A stretch of 39,098 nucleotides of DNA, taken from assembly GCA_050948785.1 (NCBI GenBank), contig JBMNEM010000009.1, positions 1 to 39,098 of the forward strand, given 5' to 3'. The translations under genes were made by a program, and so were the position numbers. Positions 1-8,568 of this stretch are shown here, one piece after another (the first letter of the stretch is position 1; every line of letters begins with the position of its first letter). This DNA is from JAAZMI01 sp050948785. GTDB lineage: Bacteria > Bacillota > Dethiobacteria > DTU022 > UBA8154. The notes beneath the pieces were generated by a model. The model was not told where the DNA came from, ran no database searches, and saw only the letters and a program-made list of their open reading frames with translations.

Positions 1-45
1 CATACTTTTCTTTATCCTTTATTATTTGTTTCGGCCTGGATTTGT

Positions 46-762
46 TTACTGCTCGCCGGCTTTTTGATACCTGCGCTTCTCAAAAAATTTATTGACCATC
101 TCCAGGTATTCCCCGGCCCCCATCACTTCCCGGGATATTGTTTGCATTGTCCGCACGGATATTCTGCCACTATCTACGAATTCCCTGCCTGCTTCTCTAA
201 CCGCTTTGTATTTGTGATCATAAGCATCAGCAACAAAGCCCAAGGCCCCGGCGGGTACAAGTATTTCACCGGCATTTTGCCAGCCAAGGTTCCGGCAGAG
301 TGCCGCAAAGTGGCGGCGCATAAGGTTAAAATTATCGCTTTCCGAAAATCCGCAGGTAGAAATAAGTATGGCTGCTTGCTCACGGGGTTTAAACCGTTTA
401 TGGCGGCAATGTCCCTCTTCATCAAGGGTAATCAAAGGATCCAGCAGGGCAAAGCACCTGTCCAGCACAGTTTTAAGCTGTGCGCTGAACCCATCGACAT
501 AAACGGGGCTGGCCAAAATCACAACATCGGCTTCTTCAATTTCTGTTTTGAGAAAAGCGGTCATATCATCTTTAATCGCACATTGGCCTGGAGTTTTAAA
601 CCAGCAAGTCATACAACCCGTACAATATTTTATAGCCAGTTTATGGGGGTAAAACTTTTTACATTCTACAGGTTCCATACCTGCCAGAAACAAATCGAGA
701 ATCTTTTCCGTAAAGGATCTCCGCCGGGGAGAACCGGAAAGGGCAACAATTTTCTTATACAT
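46..762 (-). CDS. Flavodoxin-fold FMN reductase, iron-sulfur-flavoprotein-like
   Basis: This is a predicted cytoplasmic flavoprotein of about 238 residues. The N-terminus (KIVALSGSPRRRSFTEKIL) matches the phosphate-binding loop of NADPH-dependent FMN reductases and flavodoxin-like quinone reductases. Around residue 50, the motif CTGCMTCW followed by a Cys seven residues later gives the C-x2-C-x2-C-x7-C spacing of iron-sulfur flavoproteins, which bind a [4Fe-4S] cluster. ASPVYVDGFSAQLKTVLDR is the usual second flavin-contacting segment. I start it at the ATG of MYKKIV because AGAGGAG lies 10-12 bases upstream; a longer in-frame start near 798 would add 12 unconserved residues. It is separated by 280 bp from the next operon, so its link to that operon is unclear. 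The electron donor and acceptor cannot be deduced. Confidence 0.85.
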   Translation of the reverse strand: MYKKIVALSGSPRRRSFTEKILDLFLAGMEPVECKKFYPHKLAIKYCTGCMTCWFKTPGQCAIKDDMTAFLKTEIEEADVVILASPVYVDGFSAQLKTVLDRCFALLDPLITLDEEGHCRHKRFKPREQAAILISTCGFSESDNFNLMRRHFAALCRNLGWQNAGEILVPAGALGFVADAYDHKYKAVREAGREFVDSGRISVRTMQTISREVMGAGEYLEMVNKFFEKRRYQKAGEQ

Positions 763-925
763 TGTTGAATATACTCCTCTAGTACAATATAGTTGCAATC
801 AATCAGCAACAATACTACCTAAATTTAAGCGCGGCCCCGCTGGGGTAATCTGCAAACGTTCAGGGAAGACCTTCCAAAGAACACAGGTAATACCGGATAA
901 GATGATCAATTAAAAATGCCCTGGC

Positions 926-950
926 GTTAAGAGGGGATATCTCCCTTAAC
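926..950. repeat. Imperfect 25-nt inverted repeat
   Basis: GTTAAG and CTTAAC arms flank a GGGGATATCTCCC centre in the gap between the enoyl-CoA hydratase end (1042) and the flavoprotein start (762). It has no T-run, so it could be an operator for the flavoprotein gene or a weak terminator for the upstream operon. No other structure stands out in 763-1041. Confidence 0.35.
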
Positions 951-1041
951 AGCCGCTTCCCTGAATATAAATGTTTCGTTTTCTGATGATAAAGTGAAGC
1001 TTCATAGGGGCCTACCCAGAAAAAGAGCGCCGTCAGATTTT

Positions 1042-1821
1042 TTACCTGCCCTTAAAATTTGGTTTACGTTTTTCCAACAGGGCATTGATTCCCTCCACGC
1101 GATCCTCACTATTGAAAGAAATAATAAAACTTTCTATTTCAAAACTTGTGGCGGAACCTAGATCCATGTTTTGGCCCATATTGATCGTTTTCTTGAGTAC
1201 CTGCATGGCAACAGCAGGTTTAGAAGCCAGTTTTTTAGCCAGCTGCTCCGCATAGGGCATTAACTCGGCCTCCGGCAAAACATTGTTTACCAAGCCATAT
1301 TCTTTGGCCGTAACAGCATCAATCATTTCTCCTAAAAAAAGCAACTCTTTGGCACGGGCCATACCGATCAGTCTCGGTAAACGCTGCGTACCGCCTCCCC
1401 CGGGAATAATCCCCAGGTTAATTTCCGGTTGGGCAAACCTTGCATTTTCCCCGGCCAGGCGGAAATCACAGGTTAAAGCCAGTTCGCAACCGCCTCCCAA
1501 AGCCAAACCATTGACCACGGCTATAGTGGGTTTGGTTAAATTTTCAATTTTACTCAGAACGGAGAGCGCCCGTAAACAAAATTCATACATTTGCAACGAA
1601 GAAAGGTTTTTGATCTCCGCAATATCAATACCCGTGCAGAATGCTTTTGCACCGGAGGAAGTAAAAATCACAGATTTAATGGAGGGGTTGGATTCTACCG
1701 CCAAAAGCATTTTTTCCAGCTGCTGGAAAACCCCGCTGCTTAAAGGATTCATCGGGGGGCGATTTAAAGTAATTACGGCAAAATCGTCCTGTTGTTCCCA
1801 TAAAACCAATTCGGCAGACAT
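1042..1821 (-). CDS. Enoyl-CoA hydratase/isomerase (crotonase family)
   Basis: The 259-residue protein is a full-length crotonase-fold enzyme that would hydrate a trans-2-enoyl-CoA to the 3-hydroxyacyl-CoA. GGGCELALTCDFRLAG carries the first catalytic Glu, and QPEINLGIIPGGGGTQRLPR carries the second Glu and the glycine-rich oxyanion region, so both acid/base residues of hydratases are present. The C-terminus (RVEGINALLEKRKPNFKGR) is the family's typical end. The start is supported by GGAAGGAGTGGAAGC just before ATG. It lies 29 bp downstream of the 3-hydroxyacyl-CoA dehydrogenase and is the last gene of a thiolase/DUF35/dehydrogenase/hydratase operon. Chain length or aromatic substrate preference is not visible from the motifs. 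Confidence 0.93.
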   Translation of the reverse strand: MSAELVLWEQQDDFAVITLNRPPMNPLSSGVFQQLEKMLLAVESNPSIKSVIFTSSGAKAFCTGIDIAEIKNLSSLQMYEFCLRALSVLSKIENLTKPTIAVVNGLALGGGCELALTCDFRLAGENARFAQPEINLGIIPGGGGTQRLPRLIGMARAKELLFLGEMIDAVTAKEYGLVNNVLPEAELMPYAEQLAKKLASKPAVAMQVLKKTINMGQNMDLGSATSFEIESFIISFNSEDRVEGINALLEKRKPNFKGR

Positions 1822-1850
1822 GCTTCCACTCCTTCCGCCGTTTATTAATT

Positions 1851-2708
1851 TTAGTTATTGTAGTCGTACCAACCGGCACCGGTTTTTTTACCCAAACGCC
1901 CGGCTCTGACAAGCGCTTTTAGAGATTGAGGCGGGTTCCAGCGTGCTTCTTTAAATTCCTTATAAAAATATTCAGCAACAAAATATCCAATATCAACTCC
2001 GGCAAAATCATGCAGCTCAAACGGTCCCATGGGATAGTTGAGACCCAATCTTACCGCCGTATCGATATCCTGCGGGGTAGCCACGCCTTCCTCCACCAAA
2101 CGGATCGCCTCCAGATAATGGGCCATCATCACCCTGTTCACAATAAAACCCGGGGAGTCTTTTTTCACTTCCACGGTTGTTTTACCCATTTTTTGTGCCA
2201 CTTCTGAGATCACTTTGACGGTTTCATCACTGGTAAAATAACCGCGGATCACTTCCACCAACTTCATCAGTGCAGGCGGATTAAAGAAATGCATCCCGGC
2301 AACACGTTCCGGTCTTTTTGTGGCACTGGCCAACAGCGTAATCGGCATCGACGATGTATTCGAAGCGAAAAAAGCTTCCGGCTTGCAAATCTTGTCAAGA
2401 TCACTGAAGATTTTTTTCTTCAGTTCCAGATCTTCCACGACCACCTCGATAACCAGGTCGACATCGCTAAAATCACGCATATCCGTGCTGCGGGTCAGAC
2501 GGCTTAATATTTCTTTTTTTTCTTCCTCTGTCATCTTTCCTTTTTCCAGGCTTCGCTGGAAAAAGCCCTCCATACGGCTGATGGCCTTATCTACAAACGA
2601 CATTTCGATATCATTCAGTACGACCGTAAATCCAGCCTGAGCAGCAACCTGTGCAATACCTCCGCCCATGGTTCCTGCTCCGATAACACCGATTTTTGAA
2701 ATCGCCAT
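1851..2708 (-). CDS. hbd: 3-hydroxyacyl-CoA dehydrogenase (3-hydroxybutyryl-CoA type)
   Basis: This 285-residue NAD(P)-dependent dehydrogenase would interconvert 3-hydroxyacyl-CoA and 3-oxoacyl-CoA. The N-terminal Rossmann motif is IGVIGAGTMGGGIAQ. The catalytic His lies in GMHFFNPPALMKLVEV, and SPGFIVNRV begins the helical dimerisation domain. The length equals the stand-alone short form (Hbd) and not the multifunctional FadB. The start has the very strong site AAGGAGGGGGAGGAG before ATG. It sits between the DUF35 gene, with a 99 bp gap containing a hairpin, and the enoyl-CoA hydratase. It pairs functionally with both in a beta-oxidation or reverse beta-oxidation sequence. Direction and substrate are inferred only from context. 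Confidence 0.93.
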   Translation of the reverse strand: MAISKIGVIGAGTMGGGIAQVAAQAGFTVVLNDIEMSFVDKAISRMEGFFQRSLEKGKMTEEEKKEILSRLTRSTDMRDFSDVDLVIEVVVEDLELKKKIFSDLDKICKPEAFFASNTSSMPITLLASATKRPERVAGMHFFNPPALMKLVEVIRGYFTSDETVKVISEVAQKMGKTTVEVKKDSPGFIVNRVMMAHYLEAIRLVEEGVATPQDIDTAVRLGLNYPMGPFELHDFAGVDIGYFVAEYFYKEFKEARWNPPQSLKALVRAGRLGKKTGAGWYDYNN

Positions 2709-2770
2709 CTCCTCCCCCTCCTTCTTAAATTCTAAAATTTAGCAAAATTTTTAAGCTTACCCAAAAGAGA

Positions 2771-2788
2771 GCCCGGGCAAAGCCGGGC
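2771..2788 (-). terminator. GC-rich hairpin between DUF35 and hbd genes
   Basis: A six-base-pair GCCCGG/CCGGGC stem with a short loop lies in the 99 bp gap, followed on the minus strand by TCTCTTTTGGG. The T-run is poor, so partial attenuation or an RNA-processing/stabilising hairpin is more likely than a full stop within the operon. Confidence 0.45.
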
Positions 2789-2807
2789 CCTTTTACAAAT
2801 AGACCGG

Positions 2808-3290
2808 CTAGCTTACTTTTTCAAAAGCGAAGAAAACGCGCTCCTGCTCAATAACCTGCCCCTTTTTTCCATCAACAGGCAAAGGGTCTACGGGGAAAAC
2901 TACCAGTTTAACACGATCGCCTTTCTTGAGTTCTCCAGCCTGGCAATTGATTACCCGCGCAAAATAGGTTAGCTCTCCTTCCAAATCGATCAGGGCGTGA
3001 ATCAGCGGGGTTTCAAAACCCAACGGGACACCGACCACTTCTTCCGTGACTATTTTTACCGTCCCTTCCGTCGGAAGATCTACCCAATCCAGATCTTCCT
3101 TCAGGCATTCCGGGCAGATTACCCTTGGCGGAAAGGAACGTGCGCCACAATCCTGGCACTTTGTTGTCGTTAAACGACCTTCCCGTAGAAAGTCATAAAA
3201 TTTGTGTATCCGGTTAAAGTCCTTACTCTGTAAGGGATACATATCCATGGTTACTGCATATTTTCCTTTTAAAACAGAAACACCTTTCAT
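2808..3290 (-). CDS. DUF35 (Zn-ribbon + OB-fold) thiolase partner protein
   Basis: The 160-residue protein contains CQDCGARSFPPRVICPEC at roughly residues 42-59, a four-cysteine rubredoxin-like zinc ribbon. An OB-fold follows with the usual GTVKIVTEE, PLIHALIDLEG and GDRVKLVVFP strands. Members of this family (DUF35/COG1545) form complexes with thiolases or HMG-CoA synthase and help channel acyl-CoA, as in archaeal acetoacetyl-CoA thiolase complexes and the BbsA/BbsB pair of benzylsuccinate degradation. Its ATG overlaps the thiolase stop codon (TAATG), which argues for translational coupling and an obligate partnership. It is not an enzyme by itself as far as is known. Confidence 0.88.
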   Translation of the reverse strand: MKGVSVLKGKYAVTMDMYPLQSKDFNRIHKFYDFLREGRLTTTKCQDCGARSFPPRVICPECLKEDLDWVDLPTEGTVKIVTEEVVGVPLGFETPLIHALIDLEGELTYFARVINCQAGELKKGDRVKLVVFPVDPLPVDGKKGQVIEQERVFFAFEKVS

Positions 3291-4462
3291 TAGATATCCC
3301 TCCCATAAATAATCACAGTATGAGCGGCAATAAAGCCGCTGAGGTTATGGGTGAGCCCTGTTCTTGCCCCTTCGACCTGCCTGGCAGCCTCCCCGCGCAG
3401 CTGCTTCATGATCTCCATACCCTGCCTGATTCCTGTTCCACCAAAGGGGTGGCCGCAGCTTAAAAGGCCACCATCGGTATTTACCGGCACAGTTCCACCA
3501 AAATCAGAGCGGCCTTCCTGAATAAAAAGGCCTCCCTCGCCTTTTTCACAGAAACCAAGATCCTCGTACTCAATTATCTCTGAAATTGTAAAACAGTCAT
3601 GTGTTTGCGCTACATCTATATCCGAGGGCTTTACCCCGGCTTTCTCGTAGGCTTGCTCAGCCGCGATTTTTAGAGCCTTCCAAGTGGTCCAATCAGGCAT
3701 ATTGGCAGACATATTACTGAGCGTTGCCTGCCCTGTCCCTTTAATGTAAACCAAGGGCTTATCTGAATAATATTTGGCTTTTTCCTCGCAAGCCAGGATA
3801 ACAGCAGCAGCCCCGTCCGTAACCGGGCAGCAATCAAAAAGTTTTAAAGGAGGGACAATTGCTTTGGCATTTAATGCTTCATCCAGGGTAATTTCCTGTT
3901 GAAATTGCCCCTTGGTATTCAGCAAACCGTTACGCCTGTTTTTTACAGAAACAAGGGCAAGCTGTTCTTCCGTAGTGCCATATTGTTGCATATGCTGCTG
4001 TGCCACCATGGAAAAAGCCGGCGGGGGTAACCCCAGACCCTGTGCACCATCCCAATCATGATCAACTGAAGCCAGCTCGCTGTACTGCACTTCCCAACGT
4101 TGAGGAGTATAAAGTTTCTCTCCGCCGGTTACCATCACAACATCTGCTATGCCTGCTTTGATTAGTCCATAAGCCAGGATAATTCCTGAACTACCGCTGG
4201 CACAAAGCAGCTCTACCCGGGCACAGATATTCCGCGGCTTAATGCCCAGGTATTCAGCGATTACCGGTGCCAGGTGGGTCTGGTAGGAACACCTTTCTGT
4301 GTAAGCAGAGGCTACAATCAGGCCATCAACGTCCTTGTTGTCAAGAGTCGGGATGTTATCAAAACAGGCCTTTCCGGCTTCCTGGAAAAGATCCCGCTGG
4401 GTTGCCTGCCGTATCCCCCAATGTGACATTCCGCCAGCAATGATACAAACGTTTCTTGCCAT
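3290..4462 (-). CDS. Thiolase-family acyl-CoA acetyltransferase (SCP-x-like)
   Basis: This 390-residue protein is a thiolase of the SCP2/SCP-x subgroup, the kind that works with a DUF35 partner. The nucleophilic Cys lies in VELLCASGSSG near residue 87. VAQTHDCFTISE provides the middle conserved His block, and GGLLSCGHPFGGTG near the C-terminus supplies the catalytic His, so it is predicted to be active in thiolysis of a 3-oxoacyl-CoA or in the reverse condensation. The start ATG is preceded by CAGGAGGTTAATAA. It is the first gene of the minus-strand operon and is divergent from an acyl-CoA ligase across an AT-rich gap. The second conserved Cys of classical thiolases coincides with LSCGH. Substrate is not assignable. 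Confidence 0.88.
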   Translation of the reverse strand: MARNVCIIAGGMSHWGIRQATQRDLFQEAGKACFDNIPTLDNKDVDGLIVASAYTERCSYQTHLAPVIAEYLGIKPRNICARVELLCASGSSGIILAYGLIKAGIADVVMVTGGEKLYTPQRWEVQYSELASVDHDWDGAQGLGLPPPAFSMVAQQHMQQYGTTEEQLALVSVKNRRNGLLNTKGQFQQEITLDEALNAKAIVPPLKLFDCCPVTDGAAAVILACEEKAKYYSDKPLVYIKGTGQATLSNMSANMPDWTTWKALKIAAEQAYEKAGVKPSDIDVAQTHDCFTISEIIEYEDLGFCEKGEGGLFIQEGRSDFGGTVPVNTDGGLLSCGHPFGGTGIRQGMEIMKQLRGEAARQVEGARTGLTHNLSGFIAAHTVIIYGRDI

Positions 4463-5026
4463 TTATTAACCTCCTGTAACTAAAATTAAATTAAAGGTTT
4501 GAAAAAGTACTTAAAAAAGTACCGCTGTTTTGAATTCGTAGTTCTTAATTTTAACAATGAAAATAAATTGAAGATCACCTCCGCATAACTTTTTGTCTCT
4601 TAAACTTTAAGGTCCTTAAACTCTAAACTTTACTGATTAAATATTTAGGCATTGGGCAAACCTTATAGTTGTTTGCGAATTGTGTAAATGAATTGTTATT
4701 TTTATATTGGGGCAATTTAGTTGTTATTGAATATTTCGCCAAATATGCTTGCTTTTCCTGCTAAAAAAATATTAGATCATTAAAATTTTTTAAATTGTAA
4801 TCTATATTATAAATTGTAGCTCTTTTATTTTCCTTATAAAATATTTATAATTATTTTAACATAAAAATTCTTTTTAAAAGAGGGAAATATGATTTAATGT
4901 CGAATAAGTTATCCTAGTAGTACAATATTTTCCATTACAAATATTCGCAATAATAAACAACCCTTTTTATTCCAGGAAATACTTCTATGTTCTGTCAACA
5001 CAATTCTTATCAAGGAGGAATTAAGG
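4463..5026. other. AT-rich divergent intergenic region (564 bp)
   Basis: The stretch separates the thiolase operon (minus) from the acyl-CoA ligase (plus) and must contain promoters for both. It is far richer in A+T than the flanks and has many TATAAT-like hexamers, for example ATTATA around 4805-4812, but none with a convincing -35 at 17 bp. A near-match to a -24/-12 element sits at 4709-4725. Short direct repeats of AAAGTAC (4503-4522) and TTAAACT (4600-4630) are visible. No coding potential was seen. The plus-strand ribosome site AAGGAGGA is at 5012-5019. Confidence 0.6.
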
Positions 5027-6607
5027 GTGACTGTTAGCAAATGGATGCATGTTGGAACTGTTTTAAAGATGAATGCTCTTAACTATCCAGATAAGCTGGG
5101 GTGTCAGGACAAATTCAAGAGTTTCACTTTTAAGGAATGGAATGAAAGGTCGTGCCGCTTTGCCAATGCCTTAATGGATATGGGCGTAGGATACGGCGAT
5201 CGTATTGCCATCCTTGCCTATAACCGTGTTGAATGGATGGAAATTTATGCGGGCTGCGCCAAGGGAGGACAGATTGCCGTCCCCATCATGTTTCGTTTAA
5301 CACCTGTAGACTTTGAATATATTCTCAACCATGCTGAATGTAAAGCTTTTATTGTTGAAAAACCTTTTGTTGAAGGTGTTAATAGTGTACGTAAAAATTT
5401 ATCGACTATGCCAAAGGGTAACTTTATTTATCTGGGCGACGGCGAAGCTCCGGAGGGTTATATCCATTATGAGGATCTCCTTCGCAAGGGAGACCCCGGT
5501 GAACCCGGGGTAACTGTAGATACCGCTGACCCATGGACTATTATGTATACCTCGGGGACAACAGGAACACCCAAAGGAGTCGTGCGTAACCACGAATGCT
5601 ATCTGGCCCAATACCTGTTAAGCAATATCAATATGGGTGTCCGGCCCACGGACAAACCTTTACTGGTAATGCCCACATGCCATGTAAACTCAATCTACTA
5701 CTCCTTTCCTTATACCTATGTAACAGCGCCGATAATGATTTATAATATGGTTAGTTTTGATCCGGATGATCTGCTCAAAACATTTGCCGATTACAAGATA
5801 ACCTTTACCTCCCTTGTGCCCACCCATTATGCCATGCTTCTCTCCTTACCGGAAGAAATCAGGCAAAAATATGATGTCAGCGGTATGCGGCAGCTCCTTA
5901 TCTCCTCTGCGCCGGCCCGTAAAGAATTAAAGCTTAAAATCATGGAGTATTTTAAATCAGCAGAGTTATGGGAAGCTTACGGATCAACGGAAGCAGCGCT
6001 GGTTACATACCTGCGACCGGAAGATCAATTTACAAAATTGGGCTCGATCGGTAAGGAAATTTTCGGCATCGACCGCATCAAGCTGCTTGACGAAGAAGGG
6101 AATGAGGTTCCTCCGGGGGAAATCGGTGAACTCTATTCACGTTCACCGGGAACTTTCCAAGAATACTGGAAGGATCCTGAAAGGACCAAAGAGGTTTTCC
6201 AGGGGGAATGGTGCTCGGCAGGCGATATGGCCAGAAAAGATGAAGAAGGTTATTACTATCTCGTGGACAGAAAAAAGAATATGATTATCACCGGAGGTGA
6301 AAACGTCTATCCATCAGAGATAGAAGAGGTTATCAGCTCCCACCCCGCTGTAAAAGATCTGGCCGTAATCGGTATTCCGGATGAGAAATGGGGTGAACTG
6401 GTCACGGCAATCATTGTTCCTGAACAGGGCTTTCAACCGGGCGAGGAACTGGCCAAGGAAATTAAAGAATTTACCAAAGGGAAAATGGCTGGTTTCAAAC
6501 GGCCCAAAGATATCCGCTTTATCACCGAAGAAGAAATGCCCCGAACGGGAACAGGTAAAATCCTGCACCGCGTGTTGAAGGAACGTTACGGCCAGCTTGG
6601 TAGTTAG
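5027..6607 (+). CDS. AMP-forming acyl-CoA synthetase/ligase
   Basis: This 526-residue enzyme of the ANL superfamily activates a carboxylic acid to its acyl-AMP and then acyl-CoA in the cytoplasm. The P-loop-like A3 motif is IMYTSGTTGTPKGVV near residues 174-188. EAYGSTEAALV is motif A5, and SAGDMARKDEEGYYYLVDRK carries the A7/A8 hinge region with the conserved Asp. PRTGTGKILHRVL near the C-terminus carries the adenylate-forming Lys. The start is GTG with AAGGAGGA seven bases upstream. It diverges from the thiolase operon and converges on a second ligase, with a strong bidirectional terminator between them. The context suggests that it feeds the adjacent beta-oxidation enzymes. The acid could be a fatty, branched or aryl acid. 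Confidence 0.92.
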   Translation: MTVSKWMHVGTVLKMNALNYPDKLGCQDKFKSFTFKEWNERSCRFANALMDMGVGYGDRIAILAYNRVEWMEIYAGCAKGGQIAVPIMFRLTPVDFEYILNHAECKAFIVEKPFVEGVNSVRKNLSTMPKGNFIYLGDGEAPEGYIHYEDLLRKGDPGEPGVTVDTADPWTIMYTSGTTGTPKGVVRNHECYLAQYLLSNINMGVRPTDKPLLVMPTCHVNSIYYSFPYTYVTAPIMIYNMVSFDPDDLLKTFADYKITFTSLVPTHYAMLLSLPEEIRQKYDVSGMRQLLISSAPARKELKLKIMEYFKSAELWEAYGSTEAALVTYLRPEDQFTKLGSIGKEIFGIDRIKLLDEEGNEVPPGEIGELYSRSPGTFQEYWKDPERTKEVFQGEWCSAGDMARKDEEGYYYLVDRKKNMIITGGENVYPSEIEEVISSHPAVKDLAVIGIPDEKWGELVTAIIVPEQGFQPGEELAKEIKEFTKGKMAGFKRPKDIRFITEEEMPRTGTGKILHRVLKERYGQLGS

Positions 6608-6646
6608 TAGTTAATAATTAAAGTAAGATAAGCCCATCTCACCAAC

Positions 6647-6694
6647 CAAACAGAGAGAGAGTTCAGCTTTTAAGCTGAACTCTCTCTCTGTTTG
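6647..6694. terminator. Long perfect-stem bidirectional terminator
   Basis: A 48-nt palindrome with 23 perfectly paired bases and a central TT lies between the convergent ligase genes. Its arms contain a run of GA/TC dinucleotides and an AGCTT/AAGCT apex. It is followed on the plus strand by an AT-rich, T-rich stretch (6706-6720). Position and symmetry fit transcription termination in both directions. Confidence 0.8.
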
Positions 6695-6743
6695 CCTATG
6701 ACGCTATTTTATATATTTTTTAAGGTATATTTCAGCAAGCAAG

Positions 6744-8315
6744 CTACGATGCTGTCCCGGGAATATATTTTTCCCGCATACTTGGTTTATCAATTTTTCC
6801 CGTTACATTACGCATCACATTTTCGAAAACAACCTTCTCCGGCCATTTGTATTTGGCCAGCCCCTGCTGTGCACAAAACTCGATGACCTCTTCTTGTGTC
6901 ATTGTTTCTCCCGGGTACAGCTGCACAATAGCCATGGCTATCTCCACCAGCCGCTCATGAGGGTAACCGATTACCGCCGCATCAGCAATCTTTGAATTAC
7001 GGCGCAGGACATCCTCGATCTCTGCCGGGAAAATATTTTCCCCGCCCCGGATAATCAAATCTTTTTTTCTGTCTGCAATATAGATAAAGCCGTCTTTGTC
7101 AATCGTCACCAGGTCCCCTGTATAAAGCCAGCCATCTTTTATGGCCTGGGCAGTCATCTCCTGGTTTTTAAAATATTCTTTCATAATCCGGGAACCGCGT
7201 AAAACAAGCTCTCCAACGGCCCCTACAGGGACATCCTTTCCATTCTCATCAACGGCCCGTGCCTCCATATTAAAGGTAGCTTTTCCAATCGAACCGTGTC
7301 GTAGCATAACGTCCTCGTCATACAAATTAATAGTTCCCCCGCCGCCTCCTTCGGTAATACCATAAATATTCCCTGTCTTGAAAGGAAAATACTTTTTCAT
7401 ATCCTCGTAAAGAGAAAAAGGTACGGGCTGCGCTCCAATAACGATACTTCCCGTTACATGTGAAAAATCATATTTACTAATATCAACTTTACCTTTTTTG
7501 ATAGCATTGACGGTATCAGACATGGTTGGCACAGTAACCCAGCCGGCATTAACCTTCTCTTCAGCAATTGCATCCAGAAGATAGTGAGGTTCGTTCAGTT
7601 CAAGCTGGATGACCATCTTACCGCCAGCGAGGTAAGCAGGAAAGCCAATAAAGAAACTTCCACTGTGATAAAAAGGATGCGGAGCAAAAAAGACTGTTTC
7701 ATGGCCCATATTATAAGTTAATGCACAACCAATACCGACTTGATAAAGAGTGTCATGGGCTTGACAAACCGGCTTCGGAGGCCCGGTGGTTCCGGAGGTA
7801 AACATAAGTTCCGCGGGGTCATCACGATCAACTTCCACTAGAATATCATCCGTATCATTGCCACTGATGACCTCTGCATAAGGAATCATATCCACAGGCA
7901 CATCAGAGCCTATACAAATGTAAGATTGAATGCTTTCCATCTCTTTTTGAATAGGCTGAATCTTAGGTAAAAAGCCGTCCCCCAAAATTAAGACTTCAGG
8001 CGTACAGGCGTCAGCAACATATTTGATATCAGCGCTGGCAAAACGATAATTTAAAGGAACAGCTACAGCCCCTACTCTTAAAATAGCATGAAAGGTCACA
8101 ATCCATTCCAAGCTATTCATCTGCAGGTGCATCACGAAATCACCTTTTTGAACCCCCAACTTTTTTTGTAGGTAATTGGCAACCTTATTTGTCTCCTCAT
8201 TAAACTCCTTCCAGGTCAGCACCCTTCTTAAATTTTTCGAAGGAGCTCGTTCAATCAAAAACTCCTTATCCGGATATTTTTTGGCATTAACGATGCCATA
8301 TTTCGCAAAATTCAT
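6744..8315 (-). CDS. AMP-forming acyl-CoA synthetase/ligase (second copy type)
   Basis: The 523-residue ANL-family ligase has motif A3 as LMFTSGTTGPPKPV, A5 as GNIYGITEGGGGG, the hinge block YTGDLVTIDKDGFIYIADRKKDLIIRGGENIFPAEIE broken by the usual Asp and Lys, and a C-terminal NVTGKIDKPSMREKY with the catalytic Lys. It is only distantly similar to the ligase at 5027-6607, so the two are not a recent duplication and probably use different acids. The start ATG has AAGGGGGATCTAA upstream. It appears to be its own transcription unit, with a promoter in the duplicated segment upstream. A degenerate copy of its first codons lies at 8569-8613. The unusual proline-for-glycine changes in A3 are tolerated in the family. 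Confidence 0.92.
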   Translation of the reverse strand: MNFAKYGIVNAKKYPDKEFLIERAPSKNLRRVLTWKEFNEETNKVANYLQKKLGVQKGDFVMHLQMNSLEWIVTFHAILRVGAVAVPLNYRFASADIKYVADACTPEVLILGDGFLPKIQPIQKEMESIQSYICIGSDVPVDMIPYAEVISGNDTDDILVEVDRDDPAELMFTSGTTGPPKPVCQAHDTLYQVGIGCALTYNMGHETVFFAPHPFYHSGSFFIGFPAYLAGGKMVIQLELNEPHYLLDAIAEEKVNAGWVTVPTMSDTVNAIKKGKVDISKYDFSHVTGSIVIGAQPVPFSLYEDMKKYFPFKTGNIYGITEGGGGGTINLYDEDVMLRHGSIGKATFNMEARAVDENGKDVPVGAVGELVLRGSRIMKEYFKNQEMTAQAIKDGWLYTGDLVTIDKDGFIYIADRKKDLIIRGGENIFPAEIEDVLRRNSKIADAAVIGYPHERLVEIAMAIVQLYPGETMTQEEVIEFCAQQGLAKYKWPEKVVFENVMRNVTGKIDKPSMREKYIPGTAS

Positions 8316-8508
8316 TTAGATCCCCCTTTACATTATTTTTATGAACACCAAACATGAGTGTAACAATTCACCATCTTTCGAAATGGTACCCTTGCCCTAA
8401 TTTTGTGACAATTTAACTCAGAGATCCCCCCGGGACAAAAACCTGCTTTGGTTTTTTCATGATGCAAGTATAGAATATGTAAGTATTAGAACGCGCCCGG
8501 TTTGATTC
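8271..8508 (-). repeat. Direct repeat copy 1 (5' end and upstream region of ligase gene)
   Basis: This segment covers the first codons, ribosome site and upstream DNA of the ligase at 6744-8315 and recurs, degenerate at its ends, at 8569-8791. The core 8381-8464 is identical base for base to 8681-8764, an offset of exactly 300 bp. Confidence 0.9.
8383..8411 (-). promoter_or_regulatory. Candidate sigma-A promoter for the second ligase
   Basis: On the minus strand TTGTCA and TACCAT are separated by 17 bases, roughly 70 bases upstream of the ATG. It lies wholly within the perfectly conserved repeat core, which is compatible with functional constraint or very recent duplication. Confidence 0.45.
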
Positions 8509-8568
8509 GGCCATCATAATAACGACTATAAGCGCATACTACTACATACTGCTTAAAAGAATCACACA

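Noticed and set aside
1..3. CAT at the very start could be the start codon of a leftward minus-strand gene, with AAAGGAT upstream of it
   Set aside because: The body of the gene would lie wholly outside the window, so nothing can be verified.
64..768. Long open frame (234 codons) on the plus strand
   Set aside because: It is antisense to the flavoprotein gene, has no recognisable motif and no ribosome site.
4709..4725. Near-match to a sigma-54 (-24/-12) promoter on the plus strand
   Set aside because: The GG spacing fits but the -12 GC is GT, it is 300 bp from the gene, and no sigma-54 activator is in the window.
6651..6690. GA/TC dinucleotide tract as a microsatellite
   Set aside because: Both tracts are the arms of one perfect palindrome between convergent genes, so a terminator explains them better.
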